NCBI GenBank assembly: GCA_003254925.1
Contig: QANZ01004226.1
Span: 164,960-228,959 of the forward strand
Length of the DNA stretch: 64,000 bases
Source of the DNA: Chamaecrista fasciculata
Taxonomy: Eukaryota > Streptophyta > Magnoliopsida > Fabales > Fabaceae
Direction: 5' to 3'
The translations under genes and the position numbers were made by a program. A model generated the notes under the pieces. That model ran no database searches. It was not told the origin of the DNA and was given only the letters and a program-made list of their open reading frames with translations. Below are positions 30,401 to 43,204 of the stretch, piece after piece (position 1 is the first letter of the stretch; every line of letters starts with the position of its first letter).

Positions 30401-33400
30401 TTTTTATGAGTAATATGAAAAAGTCAATTGGACACACTAGGAAGAGACGAAAAAACAATTATGACACCAGCACTGAGGAAATAAAAATCTATCAAGACTC
30501 AAGATACCAGTGAATGTGAATGCTACCTCATGTTTATAGACTTCAAGAAGAGCTGGTATGGAATTCATAACAGAGAATCCTACTTCATAGAGTGCCTTCT
30601 GTGTTCGAGAATCAGGAGCACTTGCAGCTCCACGTAGCCGTTCTAATAAGCAGCTGACCTACACAACATCTATGATTTCGTTGATGAACTATACTAATAA
30701 CAGAATAAGATTAAACTAGATTTTTTGCCCTCACCTGAAGGATGATATCTGGTTGTTGAGCAATACTTTTAAAATCACTCTTGCTGGACAGATCCATTAT
30801 ATAGGTAGCTATACGACCCATAAGATTTCTTACATACCTTTGCATAAAACTACATATATTATTACTCTGAATTATAGAAGTTTGAAAAATGATGGGGAAA
30901 ACATCAAGTAAACACTCACTGGTTTGATGCCTCTGAAGTTCTCATGCCTAAAGCTGATCGAACAAGTGATTGTGCAAGTGATCGCTGAAATAAAACCAAT
31001 GGCACTTAAAAATTAACTTCAAAAAGTATCTTGGGGTATAAGTGGATGAAGTCTCTACCTGATGAGCAGCGTCCAAGGAGAATAATAAGGTTTTTTCAAC
31101 AGAAAATGCTGTGGCTAGTTCATTCCATGAGTTCTGCAAAAGATATATGTTTTTTTAACGACAAGAGATTAGAACGAAAAGAAGTTAACTAATTCTAGAA
31201 GTCTACAACTTGAGAGGAGGATAAGATAAGCAAAGGACAAAAAAGATATACCCAATACCCAATATCCGTTAACTAAAATAAATTAATTAAAAAATAATAA
31301 AAAATACAATAAAATATTTATATTATAGAATTATAGAATATCGGATACCGGGTACCTAACTATCTGTTCATTTTAGAAAAATATCGGGTAGTGAGACAAT
31401 ATACGTGTCCAATCGATATCCAATATTTATTTTATTTTTTACTACACGTATCCTATCCGATATCCACATGGTTATATGAACGATCAGATTACACGGTAAT
31501 CTATTTGCTGGCCATCAAGAGGAGTTAAGTTCCCTTGTTCCTTTGGACTATAGACTATTAGTCCACACAATTATTTGCCTAATAACAGTGGGAAGAAAAA
31601 AGAGAAGAGAGAATAACGTTACAAAGACATTCTAAATTTGCATCAAGATAAATGATCAGATTTTGACCTTTTCAGTCAATCTAAAGTACATTTGATAACA
31701 GTATTGACTCACCAGAGCAACAAGGTGGTTGCATACATGCCTTTGCTGAACCAATGAATGAAATAACTGGTAGCAAGTGAGACCCTGGAAAAATAAAAAA
31801 AGCATACCAACCACATATCGAGCTAGTTCAGATTTTATCAGCTATATCTGAGGTTTCAAAGAATATAAGATCTAAACTAATGAAATAAGCAAATGTACAC
31901 ATCTGATCAATCAAGCAAAAGTTTATAAAGTGACAAAAATTTTCAATTTTATTACTCTTGGTAGTAGCTAAGTTATCAGCGGATAGCGGACAAGTTATAT
32001 GTACATACAATTTATCTCCTTTAACCAGAGAAGATACAGCACCAATTTCGGGAGTTTTTCTGTAACTTTCCCATAATCTTTCTTCAGTTACAGATACAGA
32101 AGTACAAACACATACAGAGATTGGGTATCACAGGAAGCTGAAGAAAGATAGAATTTTGAAGTCAGCATGAAGAACAAGTCAGTTGTTTAGAATCAAATTG
32201 GCCATCAATTATGAAATCTGTTAACACAATTTATTAGCATGTTGATCAAATTAAAATGAATAAGCGTTTAAAAGACTATAATTGAGAACAAACATCATTA
32301 ATACAAAGGTAGCCAAGGAAGACAAGCTTTTGCAAACACTTAATTAAAAAAGATTTAAAATTATTAAAATGAGGAGGTTTTAAACTCAAACCTGCAGAAA
32401 CTTTTCCCCTGGATACGATGTAAGGGTGATCAAGGATATACGAACAATAAGATCAAGGACAACTTGGCCTTGGTTATGCTCTCCAAAGAAACTAAGCAAA
32501 GCCTTTTTTGAGCTATGTTGATGACCATGACCAGAATTCAATATGCTGTCCCCGACCTCATCAGAAGACAACAGGTAAGTTCGAGACCATCTTGCAAGGA
32601 ACCACACAATTGACTGCATAGAAAACAAAAGTGGGTGAGAAGATAAATAGTATCTGGTCAGAAAACAAAAATACGAGTCCCAAAATGCACTACCATGCAT
32701 CATCATCATCATCATCATCAACAACAGCCTTTTCCCACTAAACACAATTTATAACTCTTCATTTCACTATTGAAAATGGCTTATATAAATAAGACAACTA
32801 AGTATCCCAAAGAATATATGCCTGCATAGTTGAAGTAAAATTAACTTGGATTTATCTAACATGTGCCTTTAGGGCACATTTTAAGGTTTCTTCTAATTGG
32901 TTAGTAGAGCATCTCATATCTTGAAATCTACGAAAATTCATTTAAAAGATAATTTTTAATGTTTGAAAAACTCACTTGACCAATAAAAAAAAACCTTAAC
33001 ATGTGCCCTAAGGGCACATGTTAGAAGGACCCAATTAACTTATTAAATTTAATAGTATGCCAGCAAGAATAGTTAAGCAGATCATTTGTATAAATTGTTC
33101 TCTAAATGCCCAAACATTTACAATATCAACCCCATGTACAGTCTGTTGAGTGTTTCTCAAATAAAGCCAGAATGCAAGCAAAAGATTAATAAATATAATG
33201 TGTTACCTCCATAAGTCGGGGACTAAAAATTGATGCTCTAATTTCTGGGTTTAGGCATTGCTCGGAAAATTTTATAATTGAGCTGCATTAATTAGTTAGA
33301 AAACATGATTTGGCGGTTACAACTTAGAACCAGATAAGACATCATATCAAATGCAAACGTTGACATATGAAATCAAAATGTTATCCTGATTGCAGTTCAG

Positions 33401-36400
33401 AACAAGGAATAATTATCTTGTGCTTAGTTTTGGAAAGGTGAAACAACTTAAACCCAGGTCAATATTAGAATATTTAAGTATGACATAGAAATCTGCCTGT
33501 GGATGTTTCATCAGAATTTTGATTCACGGGTTCATCCTCTGTTCATGACCAAGCTTTTTTATTCTTTTTAGTCCATGACTATTAACACTTAGTTTTGGTG
33601 TTTTCTGACAGTAAAATTAATGAATTAATGCTGGTTAAATTTTTATGATGCCTCTGGTGCTTGTTGAAAACCATAAAACCTTATAGGAAGCATCTTGGGG
33701 ATGCTTCTCTAGCTCAGAAAAGAGAAAGCATATAACCTGGAAAGTAATACGACAGGATGCTTATCTGCTTCAACAGCATCAGCAAATTGGGTTTGTATTG
33801 CATAAGGAACCTAAATATCACAAACAACATACCCTACAATTAGTATTTGCATCCCAAAAACACCTGGACACATTAATAAATAACACTTTTAAGAAAGCAG
33901 CAGATAAGGAGAAAATGCAATCAGCATACCGAAGGTATTTCCCCCTCTCCTTCATCCGCAACTACATGGCCAATAACCAGCAACAATGAATAAAGTTCTT
34001 CCATTGTTTCAGTCAAGTCAATAACGCCCCTGCCCTACAAGGAAAGTGAATTACTTGAGCTCTGGGAAATACAAATAATCAAACAATAATGTAAAATTGA
34101 ACGTTAACATCAAGGAACCTTAATAATTAGATATCTAAATTCTATATGTAACATCTAAGATCAATAAAACACATCCGCACCCAAAGCATCCGGCTATAAC
34201 TCACAAATAGCAAATAGGTTTTGAAAAGTGAAATTCAATATAGTGCAGCAGTACTGGGAACTTGACCTCACGGATGCTTTTTTTACATTACTGCATGGTT
34301 ATCATGGGCATTAAGATAGAGATGAAAAGGCTGATAGAATCTAAATCAGGCAGTTGTTTCAGTTGCAAAAGTTGCATTCTAAATATACGTAAGGGGCTGC
34401 TCCTTTTCCATAGAACACCATTTGGCAGGTCAATCATCCTATGAAGATTTCAGGAACCATTGTTATTTCAAAAGCTTATGTTATTAGGAGAAAGCTCATT
34501 AATGGTTTTAAAAATAGATCTACTGGGAACGGAAAAGAAAAGCTTTCTTGCTTTGCTGGGAACAGAAAAGAAAAGTTTCAGGTTGCCAAGAGCTCCATGC
34601 TCAGGATTACAACCATTTATCAGGAATATTCATTTGCTTCAACACTTTTCACATTTTGTACCTCCTGTAAACTGGTGGATACGTTATTTCCACCTTCTAA
34701 AAACTCTAATCACAGAAAATCTGCCCACCATTTTTCTCACATTGCTAGGTCCAAATTATCACTCTCCAAAAGAAAAAAGGAAAAGGATTAAAGGAGGACA
34801 ATGGGAGAGTAGTAAAGGGTGGAGGAGATTAAATTTGCAGACTAGTAGCTTCATATTTTTTGTCCAAGAAAGCTGCAATGCTTCATGACCATATAGAATA
34901 CCTACCTGGTTAAGCCGTGCAACCCGCTCAGAAAACAGTCTCATGAGCAAAGGAATTGTAATGTCAACTGCAGCTCTGGCAATAAGTGCATAGGAACTTA
35001 ACCTTTCATCCATGGCTGCAAACACAATATCATAAAAATAAAATTAATCAAACCTCTGGATAATTAAGGGTCTGTTTGGGAGGCAGTTAATTTTAATCCA
35101 ATCTCATCCAGTCTCATCCAAATGGATGGGATGAGATTATTTTTTAATTGGATGAGATGAGATGATGTATTGGTGTTTGGGTGATTTTAGTGATAATGAT
35201 GTTAAATAGGGTGTGAAATTATATAAAAGGGTATGTAATGATTGTGGTTGGTATAAATAAGTTGATGGATTTTTGTAATTTGTATAGGGGTAGAAATGGT
35301 AGGAAATAATGAGATGAGATGGAGATAATGAGATGAGATGATAGGTGTTTGGTTGTGTTTTGATTGAAATAATATTGAGATGAGATGATATTGGGAAGTG
35401 TGATATGGTATTGGAAATTGTGAGGATGAGAAAATTTTGGATTGAGGGTTAGGGGTCAATCCAAATCCAAGTGGATGAGATTATGGGCCAAAATGAAAAT
35501 AATATTGGAATTATTTTTTGACATACAATTTGGTCCATAAATTCGAACTGTTCCAATTAATCAATCTCTAACATGTGTAAAAGATAACTGGGGCCTTGTA
35601 GAAAACCCCAATCATTAATAATGGGGTCTATTTATGAAATTGAACGACAAAAAAATAACAAATAATAGTTTGAGGACCAAATAGCAAATTAGAAAACAAC
35701 ACTAAATTATAATAAAATGTGTGGTGAAAGGTTCATTTTGGTCCTAAATGTATGGCCTAATATTTATTTTGGTCCATTATTTTTTTAAATGTTGAAATTG
35801 GTCCTAAATGTTAGCAAAATGATTAATTGTGGACCAAAATGAACATTAGAACAAACATTTAGGACCAAATTAACCCTTTAACCCTTTATTTTTGAATCCA
35901 ATGATTCAAGCCTGTACATACACGTGGGCCATTTTGTATTTTGTCCTTAAAAAAATATTACCGTTATTATTTAGGAAATAGTTTTAACTAATCTCATAGT
36001 TTGATAAACAAAACAGAACGAGAAATAGTTTTAACTCTTTTTAATTTTTTCAAAAAACTTCGTCAGATATATTTTAAAAAAAAAAAAGAGGGATTGAATT
36101 GACGTTTAGACTCAAAAATATAACAAATATTTTGATAACCGAAATGAACTTATCTCATAGTTTGAAGACTAGACTGCCAACAAATGTGAATATAAAACTT
36201 TTCCATTTTTTNNNNNNNNNNNNNNNNNNNNNNNNNNNNNNNNNNNNNNNNNNNNNNNNNNNNNNNNNNNNNNNNNNNNNNNNNNNNNNNNNNNNNNNNN
36301 NNNNNNNNNNNNNNNNNNNNNNNNNNNNNNNNNNNNNNNNNNNNNNNNNNNNNNNNNNNNNNNNNNNNNNNNNNNNNNNNNNNNNNNNNNNNNNNNNNNN

Positions 36401-39400
36401 NNNNNNNNNNNNNNNNNNNNNNNNNNNNNNNNNNNNNNNNNNNNNNNNNNNNNNNNNNNNNNNNNNNNNNNNNNNNNNNNNNNNNNNNNNNNNNNNNNNN
36501 NNNNNNNNNNNNNNNNNNNNNNNNNNNNNNNNNNNNNNNNNNNNNNNNNNNNNNNNNNNNNNNNNNNNNNNNNNNNNNNNNNNNNNNNNNNNNNAAAAAA
36601 AAATGATGAGAAATGATAGATGGAGAGAGAAAATTATAAGTGTAATAAATGAGGGTATGTAAAATTACTATTTTGTCTAATTCTTTTTTTTGTATTTGTA
36701 TTAAAGTATAGGTAATTATAGGTGTATAAGTAGGGATAGATTAGTAATTGTAAGAGAAAATGAGATGATGTTGTGAATGAGATGATGATGTAAATGAGAT
36801 GAGATGAGATGAAGGTTCCAATAAAGACCAATCCAGTACTGTTCATCCAATCCTAGGATGAGATGATGATTGAATGAGATGGGATTAGGATTATTGGCTC
36901 CCCAAACAGACCCTAAATTAGTCTAACACTCTAACTCATAATCAGGAAAAGTGAGTTTGGCCCTGCTGCAAGTATCCTATTCGCTGGGTCAGGTTAAATG
37001 TTTTCTTTCTCACATACAACAAATCAAAAAGAAAAATTTGGCATCAACAAAAACAATAACAAGCCAAAGCATGACATGTGCAAGTCATTAATATTTGTTA
37101 CATACCAGATATGGAAGCTTGAAGATAGTCTGTCTCCACTTCATCATTAAATGCTGATGCAGAGGCCACTACACAGAAAACAAATTCATGTTATCATCAA
37201 ATAGTATGAGGTAAGAAGTAAGAAAATAAAAAAACAGAAGAACAATGAAAAGCTGCATATAGATATTACTTTTTAGCTCGCATTCTACAATAAAGCCAAA
37301 AAGATTGGCTGCAGCTTCTATCCCTTCTGATGGAAGCAGAGCATCCCCAGTGACAGCATTAGTTGGCTGAATTTGAATTATAATTAACTTTTAGTTTGAC
37401 GTCCAGAACTAAAAAAGCTTATGAACTGTGACTTTGCATTGAACAAAACTACTGCTTTCTATAGTTCGCAAAATGTAAGGCTTTCATACATTGATTGCTA
37501 GAAATAATATCAACCTAAAAGTTAACCAAATAACTGACCATTACATTTGCATTGCACCAATGCAGAGAAGCATTAATGAAGAAACATATAATATATAAAA
37601 CATAAAATTACAAATAATACATATTATGGATACCATGAGAAGGGCAGTCCAAGTATCCAATAAGATATCACGTGCTTGCCAGCTCCAAGTCTCCTCTTCG
37701 GGGTTGTTAGTCATGAGAACTTTAATTACTTCAGACATCAACATTGACAAAAAGGTAAGAGTGCTGAAGGGCCTAAATTATCAAAGAAAAAAGTTTACTC
37801 AGGTAAATTGAACTCTCAAAGGGATAAATACTGAGAAGAAAACTACAATTACCATAACACTAACCTTATGGATTTTAAAAGGTTATTGAACACAGAAGGG
37901 GTTGTTACAGTTGCAATGGCCAAAAATGCACGACAACCATCAAGCATCTCACTGAATGAAACCAGATGAATTTGAGGGTATATTTTAATAATAACTTTAG
38001 TATTGATAATTAATTGTAATAATGATATGGTGAGGACTGTCTGTGTGAATGCGAGCACATGCTTGCATTTCACGGGTATAGGGATCCCAATGATGATTAT
38101 GGAGCCAATACCTTTCACTTTTCCCATCTTCAATTGCTTGGGAGACAGTATCAGGAGGATCTACCCACTCTATTATCCTAGACAAAAGTTGCAGAAGATG
38201 CTGCTCATGCATTCTCCCATCATCTAGATCATGGTATCAACACAAAAAATTAGACAGAGAATCCCCACAGATTGGAATCAATGGGAGATAGGACATAGTA
38301 CAGAGAAATGAGTCAGAGACTTATCAAGGATCTCTATTATTTGACACAAGCGTTCAATTATTTGACTTCAATGTTTTGTATCGAAAATTTCAGTTTTAAG
38401 ACCTGAAAATATAGTCCTAAAACAATCCAATCTTTATTTTAATAAACGAGAAATAAAATCCTAAAATCTATGAATTTTATAATATACAAGATAATTCTTA
38501 GATAGCATAGTGTGTGAAAGAACAAACTAGTTTAACCTTAATAGTGACAAGGATTATCAGACAATCATTTGAAGTTTTGAACTACAAAGTCCAGAATGTT
38601 TAAGTGATTTGATATCACTAGACAGAACCATAAAATATTTACCAGCTAAATGATCTTCTTTTAATAAATAAACAAAAATAGTGAGGAATAAAACACATAC
38701 CAAATACATTTCCCGTCAAAGAGCAAAATTGTATGATTAGCTTTCTGGCTGAGACAGCAAGAGGGCAGTCGGGCCAATGGCCTTGAAATGAAAATTTCTG
38801 CCTCCATGCTGCATATAAGCTCAAAAGCCATCCAACATGACCACTTAATACTAAAACATCACGCCAGGCTGGACCAGGCTGCAAACAGCAAAAGAAAAAG
38901 ATGAAATATCATTGGTAGGGGATAGTAATAAAAACAGGATGTCTGATGCCTAATGAGCTGGAGTCATCATTATCATTCACTTTATCTACATTTTGATAAA
39001 CAACTTATTACCTGCACCAGGCTACATTCAGACCTTCTTGGAGAATCCCCATCGGGCCTAACTCCAGCAGAGAAGACATTTAGACTGGTGGTTGTCCCAC
39101 CAGCATTGCAACGAAAATCCCAATTCAGGATTTGAAGCATAAGATGCAGCGAAGCAGCACAAACTTTAACCTCAGGAACAACTGAGTTAGAATCGACAAT
39201 CCTATTTGTGACTTTTGAAGCAGCTTCTTGTGCCCAATGGTAGAACGTCTATTATCAAGGCGATATAAGAAGAGAAAATTAAAGGTGGGTAAACCGAAAG
39301 GTCACAGTATGAAGCACACGTAAGGCCAGAATGGTGCTGTACCTGTACTGGGTACATTGAGTATTATGAAATATGTATTTCATATGAATCTTTTGCAGTT

Positions 39401-42400
39401 TTTATCTAATTCTATTTTAGCTACATTAACTTTAATTTTATTGTATTGATGAACAAAAAACTAGTACTTTCAAAAGGGAGATCAGATGAAAATGTTTTAT
39501 GGTCTGATATTCAAATAAATACTGCCAAACCCATACCCTAAATTTTTTTAAAAAATTCATACTCCATACCCATTTCAGTACCTGTACCCATACCAATGCA
39601 ACACAGGTCATCTCACACAAAAAGAAGTCCAAGCAAAAATAAACACCATTCTCAAAGGAAATCTCCAATTAATTGAAATTAAATCTGACTCTGAAATGTA
39701 ATAGTAAAAAAACAGAAATTCAAAGGACCTTTAGATAGTCTAGCTCAAGCGACCTCCTACACTGCTCATGGAATTCCCTCGGAAGACCCATAACACTTGA
39801 AGTAGATGGAGAAAATTCAGATACCTTTAAACACAAGGAAAACATTTATAACAAAACCAAAACAAAAACTGGTAATCAAAGCAGTAAAAGACAATAACTA
39901 AAATTTCAAGTGATACAATAAAGTTTAATGTACCAATGATTCCAGGAAGCGGATTCCAGCAAACTGCACGTCTACACCATGAATACCCCCAATAGCCTGG
40001 TTCATCTGTAGTGTGTGAAACTCTTAGAAATGCATGAAAAGGGGAAACTAGAGTTCGAAGTAAAATTCTGAAATAAGATGTTAAACAAAAACTGTGAGAG
40101 AAAGAAATAATATCAAAACTAGATACAATGAAGCAGAACACAAACTATAGATAATTTGGGCAGGACGAACACATAGAGCTCTGAAACTAATAGGAACTTG
40201 GGTACTATAGTATGCCCGAGTCTCAAACCGAGTAGAATGAAATGCTCGGTAGAGTATTTAAGTGTCTTTGTTCTCCTCCTTTAATAACTAGCTTTTGAAG
40301 GAAGGATCCCCAAAGTCACTCAATTCTGACCAATTGGTATTAAAGTTTGATTGTCGACGACACGAAGAGGGCTACCTGCAAAAGATTCTGATCTAATAAT
40401 GGTTTTGATGGGTAGGAAGCCGAGTGAAGTGAGTCGTAGAGTGAAATGTAGCTGTCAGGACAATGGCTAGAGGGAGTGCTACGATAGGGACTTGGGTATT
40501 ATGAGATGGCCAAGTCTCACATCGCGTAGAATGGGATACTCAGAACACTAAAGCGCCTTGATTCTCCACCTTCAACAGCTAGCTTTTAAGGGAGGGCTCT
40601 CCAAGGTCACTTGGCTCAGTGAGAAACTAAAGACAGTTGCTGAATATTTTGGATCAGAGGCAATCACATTTCAAATAATCCAGTGAAAGCAGTCCTAAAC
40701 CAATCCAACCAACAAAATAAATTTACAAGGACAACAAGCTTAATTATTCTAGCAGTTCAGTGCAAATGTGTAATCAATTCCACATCAGAGCTGAAATGTC
40801 CTTGTACACATTTCATATTTAATGTCATAACCAAAGTTCAACATTTTGAGATCATAAATACAAGAATGAGAAGAAGTAAACAAACTTGACATGTCAAGAT
40901 AGTTATAATACTGATAGCAAAACTGAAGGGAAAGAAAGATACTGGTACCTGATAAAAGAATGTCTCCTTTTCTGCAGCTGTAAAATCAAGCCTACACAGA
41001 GAAATCAGAAATTACTAGCCAAATTAAGTTTAAGGCTATTATAACTGCAACCTCCAACGTTGACCAATTCTTATCTGCAAAGTATAATAATCTATCCCCT
41101 TTTGGCAAATTAAAATAAACAAATCTTGCTAAAATTCATAAACCATGAGGCAAAAGTAGATCAACCACACTAACCAGTTTCATTTGAAGAAGTCCAACTC
41201 AAAATATTTCCCCAAAAGAATTTACTATGCGTAACTAAGTTTTTGCTTCTTCAATGATGTTATATAATATATTTTGCACGGGCTCCGTCCCCCAGCAACT
41301 ATTGCATTTAATTTAAAGCAACACATCAATTTATTGAATAAGAGAGAGAAAATGCACCACTTGGTACTTACCAACCCCTTTTCATCAACTGAGCAGCCAC
41401 AGAAGAAACCTTTGCTTGGACATAGCCATCAGGTGAGCTAGCATGTTGCAGGCAATAGCATATACAAAAACTGCAAGTGATATGTATTAAAACAAGAATA
41501 AGCAATATCATGTCAAACAGCAGCATGATTGAGTCTATAAGAGAAGAGTCCTAGTAAAAGGCAAAGCGATATAATATAAAGATTTGACTCCCAGCTCTTA
41601 AGACAAGGACTTATGAACATGTATACGGGTATGAGGACTTGAGAAAATAAATCTAGACGACTTCCTCAGTTTTAGTATAAAGGACAAAGTTACAAGCATC
41701 AAATGTTATTAAGTGACTACGCAGTTTAGTTTTACATTGGTATACCAAAATATCAAAATCAGCCTGACATTATGTCTACACCCTCCCCCCTCCCCCAAAT
41801 ACCCAAGCTTTTATTTCCAGAAAGAAAGGGAGGTCAGAAGAACAAGAAAAGGAAAAAAAAAAATAGACAGTAGATAGAAGCTCTAGGTAAAATGCAAAGG
41901 TTTAACAAAACCTTATCAAGCCTCTCTTGTCATCAGCAGTAAGAACAGCCCATTCTCTAATAGCTGCTTCTCGGATAGCTGCAGCTGCTTGGAACCTTGC
42001 ATTTGCTACCTGGGAATTTTCTGCAGAAACAAAATCAGTACAGTACATGCACTAAACCAAATACATGCTTAACATGTTCGTTAAGGAATAAACTTAAAAT
42101 CCAATCTTAACAAGGCCTAATACAGAAACTGCCCCCTTCTTTTTGTGTTGAAGGGGAAGGGGAGGAGACCAGGTGAGAAACACACACAACCTATATGTCG
42201 CCTGGTTTAGACATAAAATAGACTTTTGTAATCCATGTAAACTTTATATTTATAAGGCTTTCCCCGTCAATGATAAGTGAATTTTGTTTAACACACCAGC
42301 ACCACAATTGAACTACGCAATAGTTGACATTTTCTTTGCTATATAAAATATGCACTAACCAAGAATGAATTGACAAGTTTTATACGGCTGAGGTGACATG

Positions 42401-43204
42401 CCAAGTGACAATATAGTTGCCTCAGATGCTGCTGGATTGATATGCATCTGCAAAAAGATACGTAACATTAATGAGTTCATGCATTGAACGAAATCCTTGA
42501 AGAAAGCCAGAAACTCAGTTCATTCATTATGATTTCATAGATTCAAAGTAGGAAGTATTAATGAAATTTGAGTTTGATACATAACGTTTACTTATGATTT
42601 TCCTATTCGCCAATAGAGGGAGAGAGAGACGAGGAAAGTGAGGAAGAAAGATGTTACAATATACAGTTAAAATCGCAAAAATATACATTGCAGAAATTTT
42701 GGCGTTTTAATGATAAAATAACAAGGAATCAGAGTACAACTATAAAATTCCAATCCTCTAGCTTCCCATTCTATTCTACAAAGCATCAAAGGAGAAAGGG
42801 AGGAACAGGCCGGATAGACAAAATGTTTCTGGAATGTCAGAACTACAATACTCTGAAACAAGTAAAACATCCCTGTCTAGACTTGACTCCACAGCAAGAA
42901 ACTAAATGTGAGACAAATATTTTCGGAATTTCAGAATTGCGATTCACATTCTATCAAACGGTTTCACATCCACATAGCAACAAGTTCCCAATTATTTTGC
43001 TTTCAACGCTTCGTCTCTTCCGCCCTTACTTAAGAAGGAAGGCAAATTTCCAAAACCACCCGAGCAACCAATAACATCAAGCAAGTTTAGCAGAAAATTC
43101 ATCGGAACCTGAATGGAAGAGCAAGCAAGTTCGATGGCATGCATGGTAGACTGAAGGTGAGCCAAATCGGTATCTCCACCACCTCCTGAAGCAAACCCTT
43201 GCAT
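24436..43204 (-). CDS. XPO4: Exportin-4 (XPO4), nuclear transport receptor
   Basis: Thirty-two exons in consistent phase (minus strand): 43204-43109, 42447-42360, 42020-41912, 41470-41372, 40991-40949, 40005-39934, 39824-39729, 39248-39012, 38878-38701, 38223-38112, 37951-37865, 37772-37634, 37366-37270, 37168-37106, 35015-34906, 34034-33930, 33810-33737, 33282-33207, 32613-32392, 31784-31713, 31133-31059, 30984-30920, 30837-30735, 30658-30527, 30284-30141, 29062-28955, 28848-28798, 28736-28659, 28582-28469, 27702-27506, 25125-25056, 24618-24436. They give 1164 residues, close to human XPO4. Recognisable XPO4 segments are SIVWFLARWSRTYLLSSDE, EELYSLLLVIGHVVADE and FGLHTVTPLISMDLLKYPK. It is an importin-beta superfamily HEAT-repeat receptor that exports cargo with RanGTP; animal XPO4 exports eIF5A and Smad3 and imports Sox factors. 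The N-terminal exon (MQGFASGGGGDTDL) leads into AIELACSSIQ. Several introns carry transposons, and intron 14 contains the assembly gap. Confidence 0.95.
25908..26151 (+). repeat. 5' LTR of the Copia-like element
   Basis: A 244-bp terminal repeat starting TGTTGAGAAATC and ending AAAATCAACA. It contains 12 extra bases within ATTAGATATTAAATTAGATA relative to the other LTR. A TATTTAAG string near its 3' third could act as the TATA element. Confidence 0.92.
26430..26620. other. GC-rich, CpG-rich segment inside the retroelement
   Basis: The interior of the Copia-like element has a sharply GC-rich block with many CGCG and CGCC motifs (for example CGCGCCGGCGCGTGG). It contrasts with the AT-rich LTRs and intron. 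Open frames cross it on both strands but none resembles gag. It may be the element's leader or a captured host fragment. Confidence 0.55.
26838..27165. repeat. Irregular minisatellite of a CTTCATTGCC motif in the retroelement
   Basis: The core GCCTTCATTGCC recurs about a dozen times with variable spacers such as ATTGATCTTCG, ATACGTCC and GTTATC. The repeat reads through as a 96-codon open frame at 26932-27222, but this is a by-product of repeat periodicity. It sits between the GC-rich block and the polypurine tract. Confidence 0.8.
27265..27496 (+). repeat. 3' LTR of the Copia-like element
   Basis: A 232-bp copy of the terminal repeat, identical by eye to the 5' copy apart from a 12-bp deletion. 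It is followed immediately by the TAGTT target duplication and then by the XPO4 splice donor on the opposite strand. Confidence 0.92.
27865..28406. mobile_element. Mutator-like foldback MITE in XPO4 intron 29
   Basis: The left end GGGTAAATTACACTTTGGTA and the right end (reverse complement GGGTATATTACACTTTGGTA) are long inverted repeats. The arms continue as imperfect reverse complements toward the centre (GTGACACTTTGGTA, GTTAACACTTT, TAGTCCCTA). The flanks TATTTTTTT (27856-27864) and TATTTTTTA (28407-28415) match in eight of nine bases, a duplication length typical of Mutator-like elements. There is no transposase, so it is non-autonomous. A related fragment lies at 1950-2110. Confidence 0.85.
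31230..31490. repeat. Repeat-like segment in XPO4 intron 20
   Basis: Recurrent CCCAATACCC, CCAATATCC, TATCGGATACCGGGTACC and ATCCTATCCGATATCC motifs include some that are mutual reverse complements. This pattern is common in plant DNA-transposon fragments. No clean ends or target duplication were found. Confidence 0.4.
32856..33024. mobile_element. Short MITE with palindromic terminal repeats in XPO4 intron 18
   Basis: Starts CTAACATGTGCCTTTAGGGC and ends with the reverse complement of CTAACATGTGCCCTTAGGGC. The inverted repeats of about 31 bp differ at only a few bases. Each terminal repeat itself contains a GTGCC..GGCAC palindrome. The 169-bp element has a core containing AGTAGAGCATCTCATATCTTG. 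A degraded inverted copy is at 6681-6780. No target duplication was clear. Confidence 0.7.
35727..35880. mobile_element. Small nested MITE with 25-bp inverted repeats
   Basis: The left end AAAGGTTCATTTTGGTCCTA and the right end, reverse-complemented AAAGGGTTAATTTGGTCCTA, both continue AATGT. The interior repeats GGTCC/GGACC motifs. It lies inside the larger PIF/Harbinger-like element, so it probably inserted later. Similar GGACCAAAAT strings occur near 44450-44530. Confidence 0.6.
36212..36594. other. Assembly gap (run of N)
   Basis: 383 unknown bases within XPO4 intron 14 and within the PIF/Harbinger-like element. The adjoining GATGAGATG-type and A-rich repeats probably caused the assembly break. 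The open frame reported across it (36099-36662) is an artefact of the N run. Confidence 0.99.
40182..40625 (+). mobile_element. Degenerate TRIM-like retroelement in XPO4 intron 5
   Basis: Two direct copies of about 140-150 bp (40182-40333 and 40477-40625) share TAGGGACTTGGGTA-type starts, GTCTCA..CG.GTAGAATG and CTAGCTTTT.AAGG. They are roughly 75-80% alike. A TGGTATTAAAG string (40335-40345) right after the first copy resembles a Met-tRNA primer-binding site, and an AGAGGGAG tract precedes the second. The whole is about 440 bp with no coding capacity, matching terminal-repeat retrotransposons in miniature. The divergence of the copies shows it is old. Confidence 0.6.

Larger units (their letters stand above)
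35068..36913. mobile_element. PIF/Harbinger-like element in XPO4 intron 14, spanning the assembly gap
   Basis: The terminal repeats are GGGTCTGTTTGGGAGGC on the left and the reverse complement of GGGTCTGTTTGGGGAGCC on the right. They are flanked by the 3-bp duplication TAA (35065-35067 and 36914-36916). A 3-bp TWA duplication and a GGG..CTGTTTGG end are typical of PIF/Harbinger (Tourist) elements. Subterminal regions are rich in GATGAGATGAGATG tandem motifs on both sides. The sequenced parts have no transposase; 383 bases are unknown. Confidence 0.8.

Noticed and set aside
34441-34888. Overlapping forward frames of 116 and 142 codons within XPO4
   Set aside because: They lie in intron 15 of XPO4 on the opposite strand and resemble no protein.
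36099-36662. 187-codon open frame
   Set aside because: It is mostly unknown residues across the run of N and lies in an XPO4 intron.
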